The notes: generated by a model not told the origin, from the sequence alone. 64,000 bases of DNA from Algoriphagus aestuarii (GCA_017051695.1 JAFIDK010000005.1:124001-188000); one strand, 5' to 3'; positions 1 through 9,054 are shown, counted from the first letter of the stretch. Program-made: numbers and translations.

Positions 1-725
1 TCACTTTTTGTGGCAAGTGACAACAATAACCGCCCATTTACATAGGGTTTGATTGCAGAGACATCATTTAGGTTAATGATCATTGATCTGTTGATTCGGT
101 AGAAATCAGTGGGATTTAACAGACTTTCCTGAAGTTCATTGAGGGAATTTTCTACGATGTATTTTTGTGAAGTACCACTTTCCACTAAATAGGTCACTCC
201 ATTTTCGGAAAAAAAGAACGAAACTTTTTCTGTAGGAACATAGGTAAATCTACTCCCGATTTTCACTAAAAACCGCTTTTTAAATTCTGGTTTAGTGATC
301 CTACTTACAATGTTTTCAAACATCTGATTTTCCATATTTTGTATGGAATTCACAGGAAGCATTCTGCTCATTTTCTGGAACGCTTTTTCAAGTTTCACCG
401 AAACTACAGGTTTCAATAAAAAATCCAGGCAGTCAAATTCAAATGCTTCTATGGCTTTTTCTTTTTTGCTGGAAATAAAAATCAAAGGCTTTTCTCTTAA
501 AAACTGAAGGATTGATTTGTTCTCCCAACTTGCTATCAAATCGAAATCAACAACTATAAAATCCACCTGGGAGATTTCTTTTGATTGATTATCAAAATCC
601 TCAATCGCTTGGATGGTTCTCACCAATTTCAATCCTGAGAAATTTCTCCCTAGAATTCCAGCTAACATTTCTGAAAATGGAATCTCAGCAGAGATCAACA
701 GAAAATTCATTTGATAGTCACTCAT
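1..725 (-). CDS. LytTR-family response regulator (3' end beyond window)
   Basis: This gene starts at an ATG at 725 and runs leftward off the window, so about 241 residues are visible and the C-terminus is missing. The first ~115 residues form a receiver domain: a VVDFD strand end carries the likely phospho-acceptor Asp, an ISS segment supplies the conserved Ser/Thr, and LLKP supplies the conserved Lys. From about residue 140 a LytTR DNA-binding domain follows, with FLVKIGSRFTYVP, FFFSENG and FYRINRSMIINLNDV typical of the family. In Bacteroidota such regulators usually pair with membrane kinases of the LytS type; any partner would lie outside the window. A second in-frame ATG at 710 is an alternative start. 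Confidence 0.88.
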   Translation of the reverse strand, partial: MSDYQMNFLLISAEIPFSEMLAGILGRNFSGLKLVRTIQAIEDFDNQSKEISQVDFIVVDFDLIASWENKSILQFLREKPLIFISSKKEKAIEAFEFDCLDFLLKPVVSVKLEKAFQKMSRMLPVNSIQNMENQMFENIVSRITKPEFKKRFLVKIGSRFTYVPTEKVSFFFSENGVTYLVESGTSQKYIVENSLNELQESLLNPTDFYRINRSMIINLNDVSAIKPYVNGRLLLSLATKS

Positions 726-810
726 TTAATCCAGAAAATCTACTTGTTTATTGGGGTACATTATCAACTTCTTCAGAAAAGAAATGTTTAATCAATTGGC
801 TTTAGAGTTC

Positions 811-836
811 AAAAAAAAGGAGCGGTAAACCGCTCC
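811..836 (-). terminator. Rho-independent terminator of the FAS1 gene
   Basis: A perfect 8-bp stem (GGAGCGGT / ACCGCTCC, 819-836) with a two-base loop is followed, read on the minus strand, by eight T residues. It lies 22 bases past the stop of the FAS1 lipoprotein gene. Confidence 0.85.
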
Positions 837-857
837 TCCCTAGCTATTCTTATGATA

Positions 858-2720
858 TCATAGTGTTGGCAACAAAACGCCATCAATGACATGAACAACT
901 CCATTTTCTATAGCAACGTCTGCTGCCACTACATTAAATGTATTTCCAGCTTTATCTGTCACAGTCACGTTTGAACCAGTCCTAGTCACCGTAAGCATCT
1001 CACCAGAAAGTGTAGGGACCATTTGGGCACCTGACTCCAGATCAAATGAGAATGCAGTAGCAGGAACAACATGGAATTGAAGGATTTTAGTCACAGCATC
1101 AACTCCCAAAGCAGCAATCACTTCCTGCAATGAATTTAAATTCAATGCAGTCAACAAGTCCACAAAAGCTTGGTTGGTTGGCGCAAAAACGGTGATTGCT
1201 TCTGCTTCCAATAAGGCTCCTCCAAGGTTTGCTGCCGTCACCGCATCAAGTAATACTGTCAAATTAGCCGCCGTGGCAGCCTCTACCAAATTAGGTAATT
1301 CCAATTCAGGTAAAAGTACACCGTCTATTACATGGACTACCCCATTTTCAATCGCTACATCAGCTGCTATTACATTTGCGGTATTGCCCAATGCATCCAT
1401 GACAGTCACTCCATTCGCTCCAGCCATTACAGTCAATTCCTGGCCTGCCAGCGTTGTAAATGTATTGCTTGCTGCTAAATCAGTGGAAAATGCAACGGCT
1501 GGTACTACGTGAAAGCCTAAAACGGTTTGAAGATTTTCCATCCCTCCGATTTTAGCTACCAATTGATTTAAGTCGGAAACATTGTAAGCATCTAAAGCTG
1601 CAGCAAAAGCATCATTTGTTGGAGCGAAAACTGTCATTGCATCTGCTCCTAAAAGTGCTCCACCAAGTTCCGCTGCGGTCACTGCATCAATAAGTGTAGT
1701 CAAACCAGCAGCTTGTGCAGCTTCTACGACGTTTGGAAGCATCAAATCCGGTAGCATCACTCCGTTTATTACATGTACCACTCCATTGGAAATCTCAATA
1801 TCTGCTGACACTACCTGCGCCACACGGCCCAAAGCATCTTTAACGGAAACGGTATTCCCGCTTTTCTCCACAGTGATAGTTTGCCCGGATAACGTTGTAA
1901 ATGAATTCATCGCATCTAAATCTGAAGACATTGCTACGGCAGGAACTACATGAAAACCTAGGACTTTTTCCAAATTGGCCAACCCGCCAATTTTCACCAC
2001 AAGCTCATTTAAGTCCTCAGCATCATATATCTCCAAAGCCGCAGCAAAAGCTTCATTGGTAGGAGCAAAAACAGTGATCGCACCTGCAGAAAGCAACTGC
2101 TCTGCCAAACCATCCACTGCTGTCACCGCACTGATCAAGGTAGTCAAACCAGCTTCAGTTGCTGCTTCTACCAAAGTAGGTTTAGGTAACTCAATACTAG
2201 GAATCAACACCCTGTCAATCACATGTACCACCCCATTTTCAATTCTAACATCGGCCTGCAACACTCTTGAAGTATTTCCAGCTGCATCGATCACGGTAAC
2301 TGAACCAGGCGCAACTCTCACCCTTAATGATTGACCAGAAACTGTCGTAAAAATATTTTCTTCATTCAAATCTTTAGAAAGTGCCACTGCAGGGACAACA
2401 TGGAAGCCCAACACAGTCTCTAAATTTGCAGCACCTCCTATTTTCGCTACCAACTCTGAAAGATCACTGGCTCCAAATTCGGTCAGGGCATTTGCAAAAG
2501 CATCATTTGTAGGAGCAAAAACCGTGATTGCGTCTTGTGACTGTAGGGTATTCGCCAATCCAGGCACAGCATTGACAGCAGTCAATAAGGTAGTCAGGCC
2601 GGCATCTTGAGCCGCTTCTGTTAAGGTAGGATAAGGAAGGGGACCCTGATAATCATCACTACAGGAGAGGATCATGAAAAACATGGATCCCAGCATAAAA
2701 TATTTTAAATAGTTGTGCAT
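858..2720 (-). CDS. Lipoprotein with four fasciclin (FAS1) domains
   Basis: This 620-residue exported protein has a lipoprotein signal peptide ending in a lipobox (FMILSC, Cys20). Four consecutive FAS1 domains follow, at about residues 32-175, 181-325, 330-472 and 477-620. Each carries the family hallmarks: a TVFAPTN(D/E)AF H1-type box, a FHVVPA segment and a C-terminal NGVVHVI(D/N) H2-type box. FAS1 domains are known adhesion or ligand-binding modules in secreted and surface proteins; the partner here is unknown. The protein is almost entirely repeat, with no catalytic or anchoring domain other than the lipid. It is monocistronic, with a promoter-like element upstream and a strong terminator downstream. 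Confidence 0.93.
   Translation of the reverse strand: MHNYLKYFMLGSMFFMILSCSDDYQGPLPYPTLTEAAQDAGLTTLLTAVNAVPGLANTLQSQDAITVFAPTNDAFANALTEFGASDLSELVAKIGGAANLETVLGFHVVPAVALSKDLNEENIFTTVSGQSLRVRVAPGSVTVIDAAGNTSRVLQADVRIENGVVHVIDRVLIPSIELPKPTLVEAATEAGLTTLISAVTAVDGLAEQLLSAGAITVFAPTNEAFAAALEIYDAEDLNELVVKIGGLANLEKVLGFHVVPAVAMSSDLDAMNSFTTLSGQTITVEKSGNTVSVKDALGRVAQVVSADIEISNGVVHVINGVMLPDLMLPNVVEAAQAAGLTTLIDAVTAAELGGALLGADAMTVFAPTNDAFAAALDAYNVSDLNQLVAKIGGMENLQTVLGFHVVPAVAFSTDLAASNTFTTLAGQELTVMAGANGVTVMDALGNTANVIAADVAIENGVVHVIDGVLLPELELPNLVEAATAANLTVLLDAVTAANLGGALLEAEAITVFAPTNQAFVDLLTALNLNSLQEVIAALGVDAVTKILQFHVVPATAFSFDLESGAQMVPTLSGEMLTVTRTGSNVTVTDKAGNTFNVVAADVAIENGVVHVIDGVLLPTL
861..2627 (-). repeat. Four tandem FAS1-encoding units
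   Basis: Four diverged coding units lie at about 2196-2627, 1746-2180, 1305-1733 and 861-1292, roughly 430-435 bases each. They correspond one-to-one to FAS1 domains and share protein-level blocks such as AITVFAPTN and ENGVVHVIDGV. They look like old intragenic duplications and not simple sequence repeats. Confidence 0.8.
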
Positions 2721-2742
2721 AGTATTTTAGGTTAGTTACCCT

Positions 2743-2775
2743 CATAACTATGACAATGGCGTTTAGATTAACAAA
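2743..2775 (-). promoter_or_regulatory. Bacteroidota-type promoter candidate for the FAS1 gene
   Basis: On the minus strand TTTG (2772-2775) is followed after 21 bases by TAGTTATG (2743-2750), one mismatch from TAnnTTTG. It lies about 23 bases before the start codon. The match to the Bacteroidota sigma consensus is by eye only. Confidence 0.4.
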
Positions 2776-2848
2776 TCTTATTAAACTGTATATTTCAAGA
2801 GTTGAATTGAATTTTTAAATACCTGAACCGTATTTTCAGTAATAGGAT

Positions 2849-2879
2849 AAAAAAAATGCCCACTGCAAGCAGTGAGCAT
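2849..2879 (-). terminator. Rho-independent terminator of pyk
   Basis: An 11-bp stem with a two-base loop (2856-2879, one G-T pair) is followed on the minus strand by a run of eight T residues. It lies 24 bases downstream of the pyk stop. Confidence 0.85.
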
Positions 2880-2903
2880 TTTATATGTTTAGAAAATGAT
2901 AAA

Positions 2904-4334
2904 TCAGTTGACAACGTGAATTTTCAACATATTGGTTCTGCCTTCTCCTTTCAAAGGCATACTGGCAGTATTGATGATAATATCGTCTGTGTTGACATGA
3001 TTATCAGCCTTTAGCATATTCTCAATGTCTTCAAAAGTAGCGTCAGTAGAAACTACTTTATCATAATAATATGCTCTCACTCCCCAGACAAGGGACATTT
3101 GAGTGATCAGACTTTTCTTACTGGTAAAGACAAAAATATTTGCCAAAGGTCTGTGCGATGCAATTCTAAAACCTGTAAATCCTGATGAGGTTATGCCAAC
3201 GATCGCTTTTGCTTTCACATTTCTGGAAAGTCTCGAAGCCATCAAAATCAGGTTATTGCTAAGGAATGTTTCATCATCCTCAGGTATCTTGTAAAGATTG
3301 TGGTAGATCTCCGCATTCGCTTCCAAATATCCGATAATGCTGCTCATTGCTTTCACTGCATTAACAGGGTATTTTCCTGAAGCAGTTTCTGCTGAAAGCA
3401 TTACAGCATCAGCACCATCCAAGACAGCATTTGCCACATCATTGGTTTCAGCTCTGGTGGGTCTTGGATTTACAATCATGCTCTCCATCATCTGAGTTGC
3501 GATGATTACAGGTTTGCAAGCCAATTTGCATTTCTCAACAATTTTTTTCTGCCAAAGTGGAACGATTTCCATAGGAACTTCCACGCCTAGATCACCTCTC
3601 GCTACCATAATGGCATCTGTTGCGGCAATAATTGAATCAATATTTTCCAGAGCTTCTGGTTTCTCGATTTTGGCAACGATTTTACAGACTTTTCCTTTTG
3701 CTTCGATCCGCTCACGAAGATCGAGGATATCCTCAGCTGAACGCACAAAAGAAAGGGCAATCCAATCCACTTCCTGAGACAACCCAAACTGTAAATCTTC
3801 TATATCTTTTTCGGTCAATGAAGGTGCACTGACTTTGGTATTTGGCAGGTTAATTCCTTTTCTGGATTTCAAGATACCCCCGTGAATGACAGTACAATTT
3901 ACATTTTTACCATCCGTATCATTGACCACCACTTCTAGATTTCCGTCATCGATCAAAATCCTATCTCCAGTTACTACATCTTGTGGTAGATTCTGATAAA
4001 CAGTACTTACCAAGCTACTGGTACCGATGACTGGATCATTTGTAATCGTGATTTTTTCTCCAGGTTTGATTTCCACTCCATTGTTTTCAACCTCACCTAC
4101 TCTGATTTTCGGCCCTTGAAGATCCTGTAGAATCCCTAGATTTAGATTCTTTTCTTTATTGACCTTACGGATGATTTCGATTACTTCTTTGTGAATATCG
4201 TGACTTCCATGGGAAAAATTCAGTCGAAAAACATTAGCCCCTGCGGATGCCAAATTGGAGATCGTTTCGTAGTTATTGGAAGCAGGGCCGATTGTTGCAA
4301 GAATTTTAGTCTTGTTAAATTGAGTATAGCTCAT
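2904..4334 (-). CDS. pyk: Pyruvate kinase
   Basis: Pyruvate kinase catalyses phosphoenolpyruvate + ADP to pyruvate + ATP, the last step of glycolysis. The 476-residue length is normal for the bacterial enzyme. Visible motifs are FRLNFSHGS near residue 40, the KIEKPEALENI active-site segment with its catalytic Lys, MVARGDLGVE (metal-binding region), and ATQMMESM followed by PTRAETNDVANAVLDGADA. The last ~130 residues form the C-terminal allosteric domain. The gene starts seven bases after the stop of the IPExxxVDY gene, so the two are probably co-transcribed, and a strong terminator follows. The pair diverges from the acpP-fabF cluster. Confidence 0.97.
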   Translation of the reverse strand: MSYTQFNKTKILATIGPASNNYETISNLASAGANVFRLNFSHGSHDIHKEVIEIIRKVNKEKNLNLGILQDLQGPKIRVGEVENNGVEIKPGEKITITNDPVIGTSSLVSTVYQNLPQDVVTGDRILIDDGNLEVVVNDTDGKNVNCTVIHGGILKSRKGINLPNTKVSAPSLTEKDIEDLQFGLSQEVDWIALSFVRSAEDILDLRERIEAKGKVCKIVAKIEKPEALENIDSIIAATDAIMVARGDLGVEVPMEIVPLWQKKIVEKCKLACKPVIIATQMMESMIVNPRPTRAETNDVANAVLDGADAVMLSAETASGKYPVNAVKAMSSIIGYLEANAEIYHNLYKIPEDDETFLSNNLILMASRLSRNVKAKAIVGITSSGFTGFRIASHRPLANIFVFTSKKSLITQMSLVWGVRAYYYDKVVSTDATFEDIENMLKADNHVNTDDIIINTASMPLKGEGRTNMLKIHVVN

Positions 4335-4341
4335 TGGAACA

Positions 4342-4770
4342 TTAATAAGTTAATAGGTTCTCTTTTGATTTTAATTTGGAAATATCCAGTTTGACTATGT
4401 TTTGCACGAATGAATTTTTAGCCAATTGGTCTACAAAGGTATGAATACTCGTCTGAAAGGTATCATCTTGTACCAAAAGGAAATAATCCATAAACTTCAG
4501 CTCAGGAATAAGATAGGTGACTTGATGTTCATTATTTAGAGCCTTGTTTTTCAAAAGTTGAATATAACCATGTGGTAAAGAAAGGAAATATTGTGATATT
4601 TTCAGACTTGGAGTAGTAAGAAACTCTAATTCAAGATCCTCTTTTTTTACCAGATTTAAATCTAAGTCACGATTGATCAGCCAGGCCATTTTATAATCCT
4701 TTACAGGGGATTGGAGGCCTAGAAGCTCAAAATCGTAAGTATGTTCAATTAGTAATTTTGCCTTCTTCAT
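4342..4770 (-). CDS. IPExxxVDY family protein
   Basis: This small 142-residue protein carries IPELKFMDY near residue 88, a close match to the motif that names the Bacteroidota IPExxxVDY family, with Met where Val is usual. It has no signal peptide or membrane segment and is therefore probably cytoplasmic. The function of the family is not known to me. From general knowledge of the phylum, the gene is often found next to pyk and the acpP-fabF-rnc genes, exactly as here. It is the first gene of a two-gene unit with pyk, and a perfect TAnnTTTG box lies 22 bases upstream of its ATG. Confidence 0.85.
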   Translation of the reverse strand: MKKAKLLIEHTYDFELLGLQSPVKDYKMAWLINRDLDLNLVKKEDLELEFLTTPSLKISQYFLSLPHGYIQLLKNKALNNEHQVTYLIPELKFMDYFLLVQDDTFQTSIHTFVDQLAKNSFVQNIVKLDISKLKSKENLLTY

Positions 4771-4792
4771 TGAGGAAGAAAATAGATAGGGT

Positions 4793-4800
4793 CAAAGTTA
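4793..4800 (-). promoter_or_regulatory. -7 box candidate for the IPExxxVDY-pyk unit
   Basis: On the minus strand TAACTTTG matches TAnnTTTG exactly, 22 bases before the ATG at 4770. The expected upstream TTG is poor: TTTC sits 16 bases away. Confidence 0.4.
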
Positions 4801-4860
4801 AAAATTTAAATCCAACGAAACAGAGGAGTCATTTATAATAAAATTTACTTGAGCTATTTC

Positions 4861-4892
4861 TTTGCCAATTAGGTATTAAATATATTTCTTTG
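4861..4892 (+). promoter_or_regulatory. Promoter candidate for acpP
   Basis: TTTG (4861-4864) is followed after 20 bases by TTTCTTTG (4885-4892), one mismatch from TAnnTTTG. The acpP ATG follows 31 bases later. Confidence 0.4.
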
Positions 4893-4922
4893 CGAAGTGT
4901 TATTAACTAAACTGATCACAAA

Positions 4923-5159
4923 ATGTCTGAAATTGCACAAAAAGTAAAAGCCATCATTGTTGACAAACTTGGCGTAGAAGAGTCTGAAGTGACTTTAGAA
5001 GCAAGCTTCACCAATGACCTTGGAGCTGACTCTCTGGACACCGTAGAATTGATCATGGAGTTCGAAAAAGAATTCAATATCTCGATTCCTGATGATCAGG
5101 CTGAGCAAATCGGTACGGTAGGACAGGCTGTCACTTACTTAGAGGCTAACGTTAAATAA
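4923..5159 (+). CDS. acpP: Acyl carrier protein
   Basis: This 78-residue acidic protein has the DSL motif ([13 protein letters not shown]) whose Ser37 receives the 4'-phosphopantetheine arm. As the carrier of growing acyl chains it supplies substrates to FabF, encoded 19 bases downstream, and to FabH, encoded at 46.9 kb. The length and four-helix pattern are canonical. It heads a rightward run that continues with fabF and rnc. Confidence 0.98.
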   Translation: MSEIAQKVKAIIVDKLGVEESEVTLEASFTNDLGADSLDTVELIMEFEKEFNISIPDDQAEQIGTVGQAVTYLEANVK

Positions 5160-5178
5160 TAACCCATAAATTCATTTT

Positions 5179-6429
5179 ATGAATTTAAAAAGAGTTGTTG
5201 TAACAGGTATTGGTGCCCTCACCCCAATAGGCAATACGGTAGAAGAATTCTGGACCGGATTGGTTAATGGGGTGAGCGGTGCTGCGCCGATCACCCGCTT
5301 CGACGCCTCTCTATTCAAAACTCAATTTGCCTGCGAAGTCAAAAATCTTGATATCGAACAGTTCATTGACAGAAAAGAGGCCCGAAAGATGGATCCTTTT
5401 ACCCAGTATGCAATGATCTCTGTAGAAGAGGCCATGAATGACGCAGGTTTCGATTTAGAAACCATTGATAAGTCACGAGCAGGTGTAATTTGGGGTTCAG
5501 GAATTGGCGGATTAAAGACTTTTCAAGATGAAGTGACAGATTTTGCCAACGGTGATGGCAATCCTCGCTTCAATCCGTTCTTTATTCCAAAGATGATTGC
5601 AGATATCAGTGCTGGATTCATTTCGATCAAATATGGTTTTAGAGGACCTAACTTTGTCACTGTTTCTGCTTGTGCTTCTGCTACGAATGCATTGATTGAT
5701 GCATTTAATTATATCCGACTTGGAAAAGCTGACATCTTCATCAGTGGAGGTTCTGAAGCTGCTGTAACCGAAGCTGGTATAGGTGGATTCAACGCCATGA
5801 AGGCACTTTCACAGAGAAATGAATCTCCTGAAACAGCCTCAAGACCTTTTGACAAAGACAGAGATGGATTTGTATTAGGCGAAGGTGCAGGAGCACTTAT
5901 TCTGGAAGAATATGAACATGCCAAAGCAAGAGGTGCAAAAATCTATGCCGAACTGGTAGGCGGTGGAATGACTGCCGATGCGTATCACATTACTGCTCCG
6001 CACCCAGATGGTTTGGGCGCAAGCAATGTGATGAAGATCGCATTGGAAGATGCAAACCTTCAGCCAGAAGCAATAGATTATATCAACGTACATGGTACTT
6101 CTACTCCACTAGGAGATGTAGGAGAAACAAAAGCCATCGGAAAAGTTTTCGGTGAGCATGCATACAAATTGAATATCAGCAGTACCAAATCCATGACTGG
6201 ACATTTGCTAGGTGCTGCCGGCGCTATTGAGGCGATTGCTTCCATACTTGCCATAAAAAATGGAATTGTTCCTCCGACGATCAATCATTTCACTGATGAC
6301 GAAAGCTTTGATCCAGGATTGAATTTAACTTTCAATACAGCCCAAAAGAGAGAAATAAATTACGCTTTGAGCAATACTTTTGGATTTGGCGGTCATAATT
6401 GCTCCGTCATTTTCAAAAAATATAATTAA
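5179..6429 (+). CDS. fabF: 3-oxoacyl-[acyl-carrier-protein] synthase II
   Basis: FabF condenses malonyl-ACP with acyl-ACP in the elongation cycle of type II fatty acid synthesis. The 416-residue protein has the thiolase-fold catalytic triad: Cys165 in VSACASATN, one His in INVHGTSTPLGD near residue 303 and a second in MTGHLLGAAGA near residue 340. The C-terminal NTFGFGGHN glycine loop is also present. It lies 19 bases after acpP, and its stop codon is eight bases from the most likely rnc start, so the three genes appear co-transcribed. Confidence 0.98.
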   Translation: MNLKRVVVTGIGALTPIGNTVEEFWTGLVNGVSGAAPITRFDASLFKTQFACEVKNLDIEQFIDRKEARKMDPFTQYAMISVEEAMNDAGFDLETIDKSRAGVIWGSGIGGLKTFQDEVTDFANGDGNPRFNPFFIPKMIADISAGFISIKYGFRGPNFVTVSACASATNALIDAFNYIRLGKADIFISGGSEAAVTEAGIGGFNAMKALSQRNESPETASRPFDKDRDGFVLGEGAGALILEEYEHAKARGAKIYAELVGGGMTADAYHITAPHPDGLGASNVMKIALEDANLQPEAIDYINVHGTSTPLGDVGETKAIGKVFGEHAYKLNISSTKSMTGHLLGAAGAIEAIASILAIKNGIVPPTINHFTDDESFDPGLNLTFNTAQKREINYALSNTFGFGGHNCSVIFKKYN

Positions 6430-6436
6430 ACCGAAC

Positions 6437-7177
6437 TTGAAACTCATTCAGAGACTCGGAATCAACACTCTCTTCTTTAGCAAAAAAGACAAAAGGCTTG
6501 CTGCCTCCATCAAAATGATGATGGGCAGCAGGCCTTTTAACATTGCATTGTACAAACTAGCCCTCACACCTTCGGGAATTGCTGAGGAAACCATGAAAGG
6601 CTTCAAAATTTCGAATGAGCGATTGGAGTTTTTGGGAGATGCAATTTTGGGAGCTGTGATTGCAGAATATCTTTTCCAAAAATACCCATACCGTGACGAA
6701 GGATTCCTCACAGAAACCCGGTCTAAGCTGGTCAATCGGGAATCCTTAAATTCAACCGGAATAAAAATCGGACTGAAAAAGGTACTCAATTTAGAAATTG
6801 GAGATCGAAATTTCATAGGAAATAAATCCTTATACGGAGACGTATTAGAGGCATTTCTCGGAGCTATTTATTTGGACAAAGGCTACCATTTCACCAAAAG
6901 ATTCATTCTGAACAGGATTTTACTCCATTTTGATCTGGAGGGCATGATCGCTACCGTGACCAACTACAAGAGTAAAATCATCGAATGGTCTCAGAAAGAA
7001 AATAAATCCATTGAATATAAAGTGCTCCATGTACATGGAAATCAGCGCTTCAAAGAATTTATTGTCGCTTTGGAGATTGATGGAGAAGAAACTTCCCAAG
7101 GGAAAGGGAGTACAAAGAAAAAAGCAGAGCAAGAAGCTTCAAAAAATGCCTGTGACATACTAAAGATCACCCAATAG
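6437..7177 (+). CDS. rnc: Ribonuclease III
   Basis: RNase III cuts double-stranded RNA in rRNA maturation and mRNA decay. The signature NERLEFLGDAILG holds the first catalytic acidic residues, and GDVLEAFLGAIYLDKG holds the second metal-binding Asp/Glu. A double-stranded-RNA-binding domain fills the last ~70 residues (GSTKKKAEQEASKNA). I placed the start at the TTG at 6437 (MKLIQRLGIN). It gives 246 residues and an N-terminal length that matches Bacteroides RNase III as I remember it. The open frame extends to another TTG at 6380, inside fabF, and no ATG exists before the MMM near 6515. The start is therefore uncertain, the function is not. Confidence 0.93.
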   Translation: MKLIQRLGINTLFFSKKDKRLAASIKMMMGSRPFNIALYKLALTPSGIAEETMKGFKISNERLEFLGDAILGAVIAEYLFQKYPYRDEGFLTETRSKLVNRESLNSTGIKIGLKKVLNLEIGDRNFIGNKSLYGDVLEAFLGAIYLDKGYHFTKRFILNRILLHFDLEGMIATVTNYKSKIIEWSQKENKSIEYKVLHVHGNQRFKEFIVALEIDGEETSQGKGSTKKKAEQEASKNACDILKITQ

Positions 7178-7210
7178 AAGCGTATTTTACCTTCAATTTT
7201 GAATTTTATC

Positions 7211-9052
7211 ATGTCTCCAATAAAAATTGCCGCAGCCACTGTAAACCAAACTCCTCTGGACTGGAGTGGGAATCTGGACCGGATAATCCGAGCTATCCGG
7301 GAAGCCAAGGCTCAAAAAGCAGAAATACTTTGCTTTCCTGAGCTGGCGATCACCGGGTATGGAAGCGAGGATTTATTTTTGAGTTATTGGTTTCCAAAAA
7401 AAGCCCTGGACCAATTGGGAAAACTGATCCCTGAATGTGAAAATATCACTGTGGTGGTAGGGCTACCAGTGCGGATCCAGGATAAAGTTTACAACTGTGT
7501 CGCCATCATAGAGAATGCAAAATTGCTAGGTTTTGTGGCCAAACAATACATGGCAATTGATGGAGTCCATTACGAATTTAGATGGTTTACTCCATGGAAG
7601 GCCCATGAAGTCATCCAATTTGAATTTGAAGGAAAAAATTATCCTCTTGGCGATCAAATCTTTGAGCACAAAGGATGGAAATACGGTTTCGAAATTTGTG
7701 AAGATGCCTGGAGAGGGCCCATAAGGCCCGGATATAGACTTGCTGAAAGAAAAGTTGATCTTATTTTTAATCCTAGCGCCAGTCATTTTGCCATGGGCAA
7801 AACAAAAGAGCGAGTAGAGCTTATTTCTGAAAGTAGCCGCCTATTTGATTGCTTTTATTGCTATGTAAATCTACTAGGTAATGAAGCCGGCCGAATGATT
7901 TTTGATGGGGAAATCATGTTGGGAAAATCCGGAAAAATCCTTTCCAGAAATCAGCTTCTTTCATTTGAGGATTTTCAGGTAAACAGTTTTTGGCTGGAAG
8001 AAAAAGAACAACAACTAGCTCCGATTGTAGAAAAAGAAAAGGAATTTGTCCAGGCAGGATCTTTGGCACTTTTTGATTATCTGAGAAAAAGTAAAAGTAA
8101 AGGATTTGTGCTTTCACTCAGTGGTGGGGCTGATTCCTCTACCATTGCCATTTTGGTTTCAGAAATGGTCAAAAGGGGAATTGCTGAACTCGGAATTTTG
8201 CTTTTCTGCAAAAAAATAAACTTCCCCTTGCCTCCAAAAGAGGTAGAAAATGTAGAAAAATTCATGGTCAATAAACTATTGACTACTGCTTATCAGGGGA
8301 CAAAAAACTCTTCGGAGGACACTTTCAATTCCGCAAAATCACTGGCAGAAAGTATAGGAGCAGTCTTTTATCATTGGGAAATAGACGAGGAAGTCAGTTC
8401 CTATACCCATAAAATCGAACAAGCGATCGGTAGAAAACTTACTTGGGAAAAAGATGATATCACCTTGCAAAATATCCAGGCGAGAACCCGATCTCCTATT
8501 ATTTGGATGCTCGCAAATATCAATAATGCATTATTACTTTCTACCTCCAACAGAAGTGAAGGAGATGTAGGATATGCCACCATGGACGGCGATACCAGCG
8601 GGAGTATTTCGCCCATTGCTGCTGTTGATAAATACTTCATCTTACAATGGCTATCTTGGGCAGAAAAAAATCTTGACCAGCCTGGATTAAAATTAGTGAA
8701 CTCACTGCAACCAACTGCAGAATTGAGGCCTCTGGAAAAAACCCAGACTGATGAAAAGGATTTAATGCCCTATTCTGTCATCGTCGAAATCGAAAGACTG
8801 GCCATCAGGGACAAACGATCTCCTATGGACATTTTCTTAATCTTACAAGAGGAACTGGACATTGAATCTGGAGTTTTGAAAGAATACATTAAAAAGTTCT
8901 TTAGACTCTGGTCTCGAAATCAATGGAAAAGGGAGCGCTTGGCACCTTCATTTCATTTGGATGAATTTAATGTCGATCCAAAAACCTGGTACAGATTTCC
9001 AATTTTATCCGGTGGATTTTCTGAAGAACTTGAACAATTAGACCACATTTAA
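7211..9052 (+). CDS. nadE: Glutamine-dependent NAD+ synthetase
   Basis: This enzyme makes NAD+ from nicotinate adenine dinucleotide, using glutamine as ammonia donor. The N-terminal ~270 residues are a nitrilase-fold glutaminase domain with the Glu-Lys-Cys triad visible: Glu44 in CFPELAITGY, Lys in FVAKQYMAIDG and Cys in YGFEICEDAW. The C-terminal synthetase domain has the PP-loop LSLSGGADSST, near residue 300, and the DGDTSGSISP region. I chose the ATG at 7211 (MSPIKIAAAT, 613 residues) over an in-frame TTG at 7199. It follows rnc by 33 bases and is followed after two bases by lgt. Confidence 0.95.
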   Translation: MSPIKIAAATVNQTPLDWSGNLDRIIRAIREAKAQKAEILCFPELAITGYGSEDLFLSYWFPKKALDQLGKLIPECENITVVVGLPVRIQDKVYNCVAIIENAKLLGFVAKQYMAIDGVHYEFRWFTPWKAHEVIQFEFEGKNYPLGDQIFEHKGWKYGFEICEDAWRGPIRPGYRLAERKVDLIFNPSASHFAMGKTKERVELISESSRLFDCFYCYVNLLGNEAGRMIFDGEIMLGKSGKILSRNQLLSFEDFQVNSFWLEEKEQQLAPIVEKEKEFVQAGSLALFDYLRKSKSKGFVLSLSGGADSSTIAILVSEMVKRGIAELGILLFCKKINFPLPPKEVENVEKFMVNKLLTTAYQGTKNSSEDTFNSAKSLAESIGAVFYHWEIDEEVSSYTHKIEQAIGRKLTWEKDDITLQNIQARTRSPIIWMLANINNALLLSTSNRSEGDVGYATMDGDTSGSISPIAAVDKYFILQWLSWAEKNLDQPGLKLVNSLQPTAELRPLEKTQTDEKDLMPYSVIVEIERLAIRDKRSPMDIFLILQEELDIESGVLKEYIKKFFRLWSRNQWKRERLAPSFHLDEFNVDPKTWYRFPILSGGFSEELEQLDHI

Positions 9053-9054
9053 CT

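Noticed and set aside
1174-2334. Long Ala/Thr/Ser-rich open frames on the plus strand opposite the FAS1 gene
   Set aside because: They mirror the FAS1 coding repeats, lack starts with context and match no family; they are antisense by-products of codon use.
858-2720. Regularly spaced similar segments that might be read as a CRISPR array
   Set aside because: The units are ~430 bases, diverged, and in one open frame encoding FAS1 domains. No short identical repeats with unique spacers exist here or near the Cas6-like gene.
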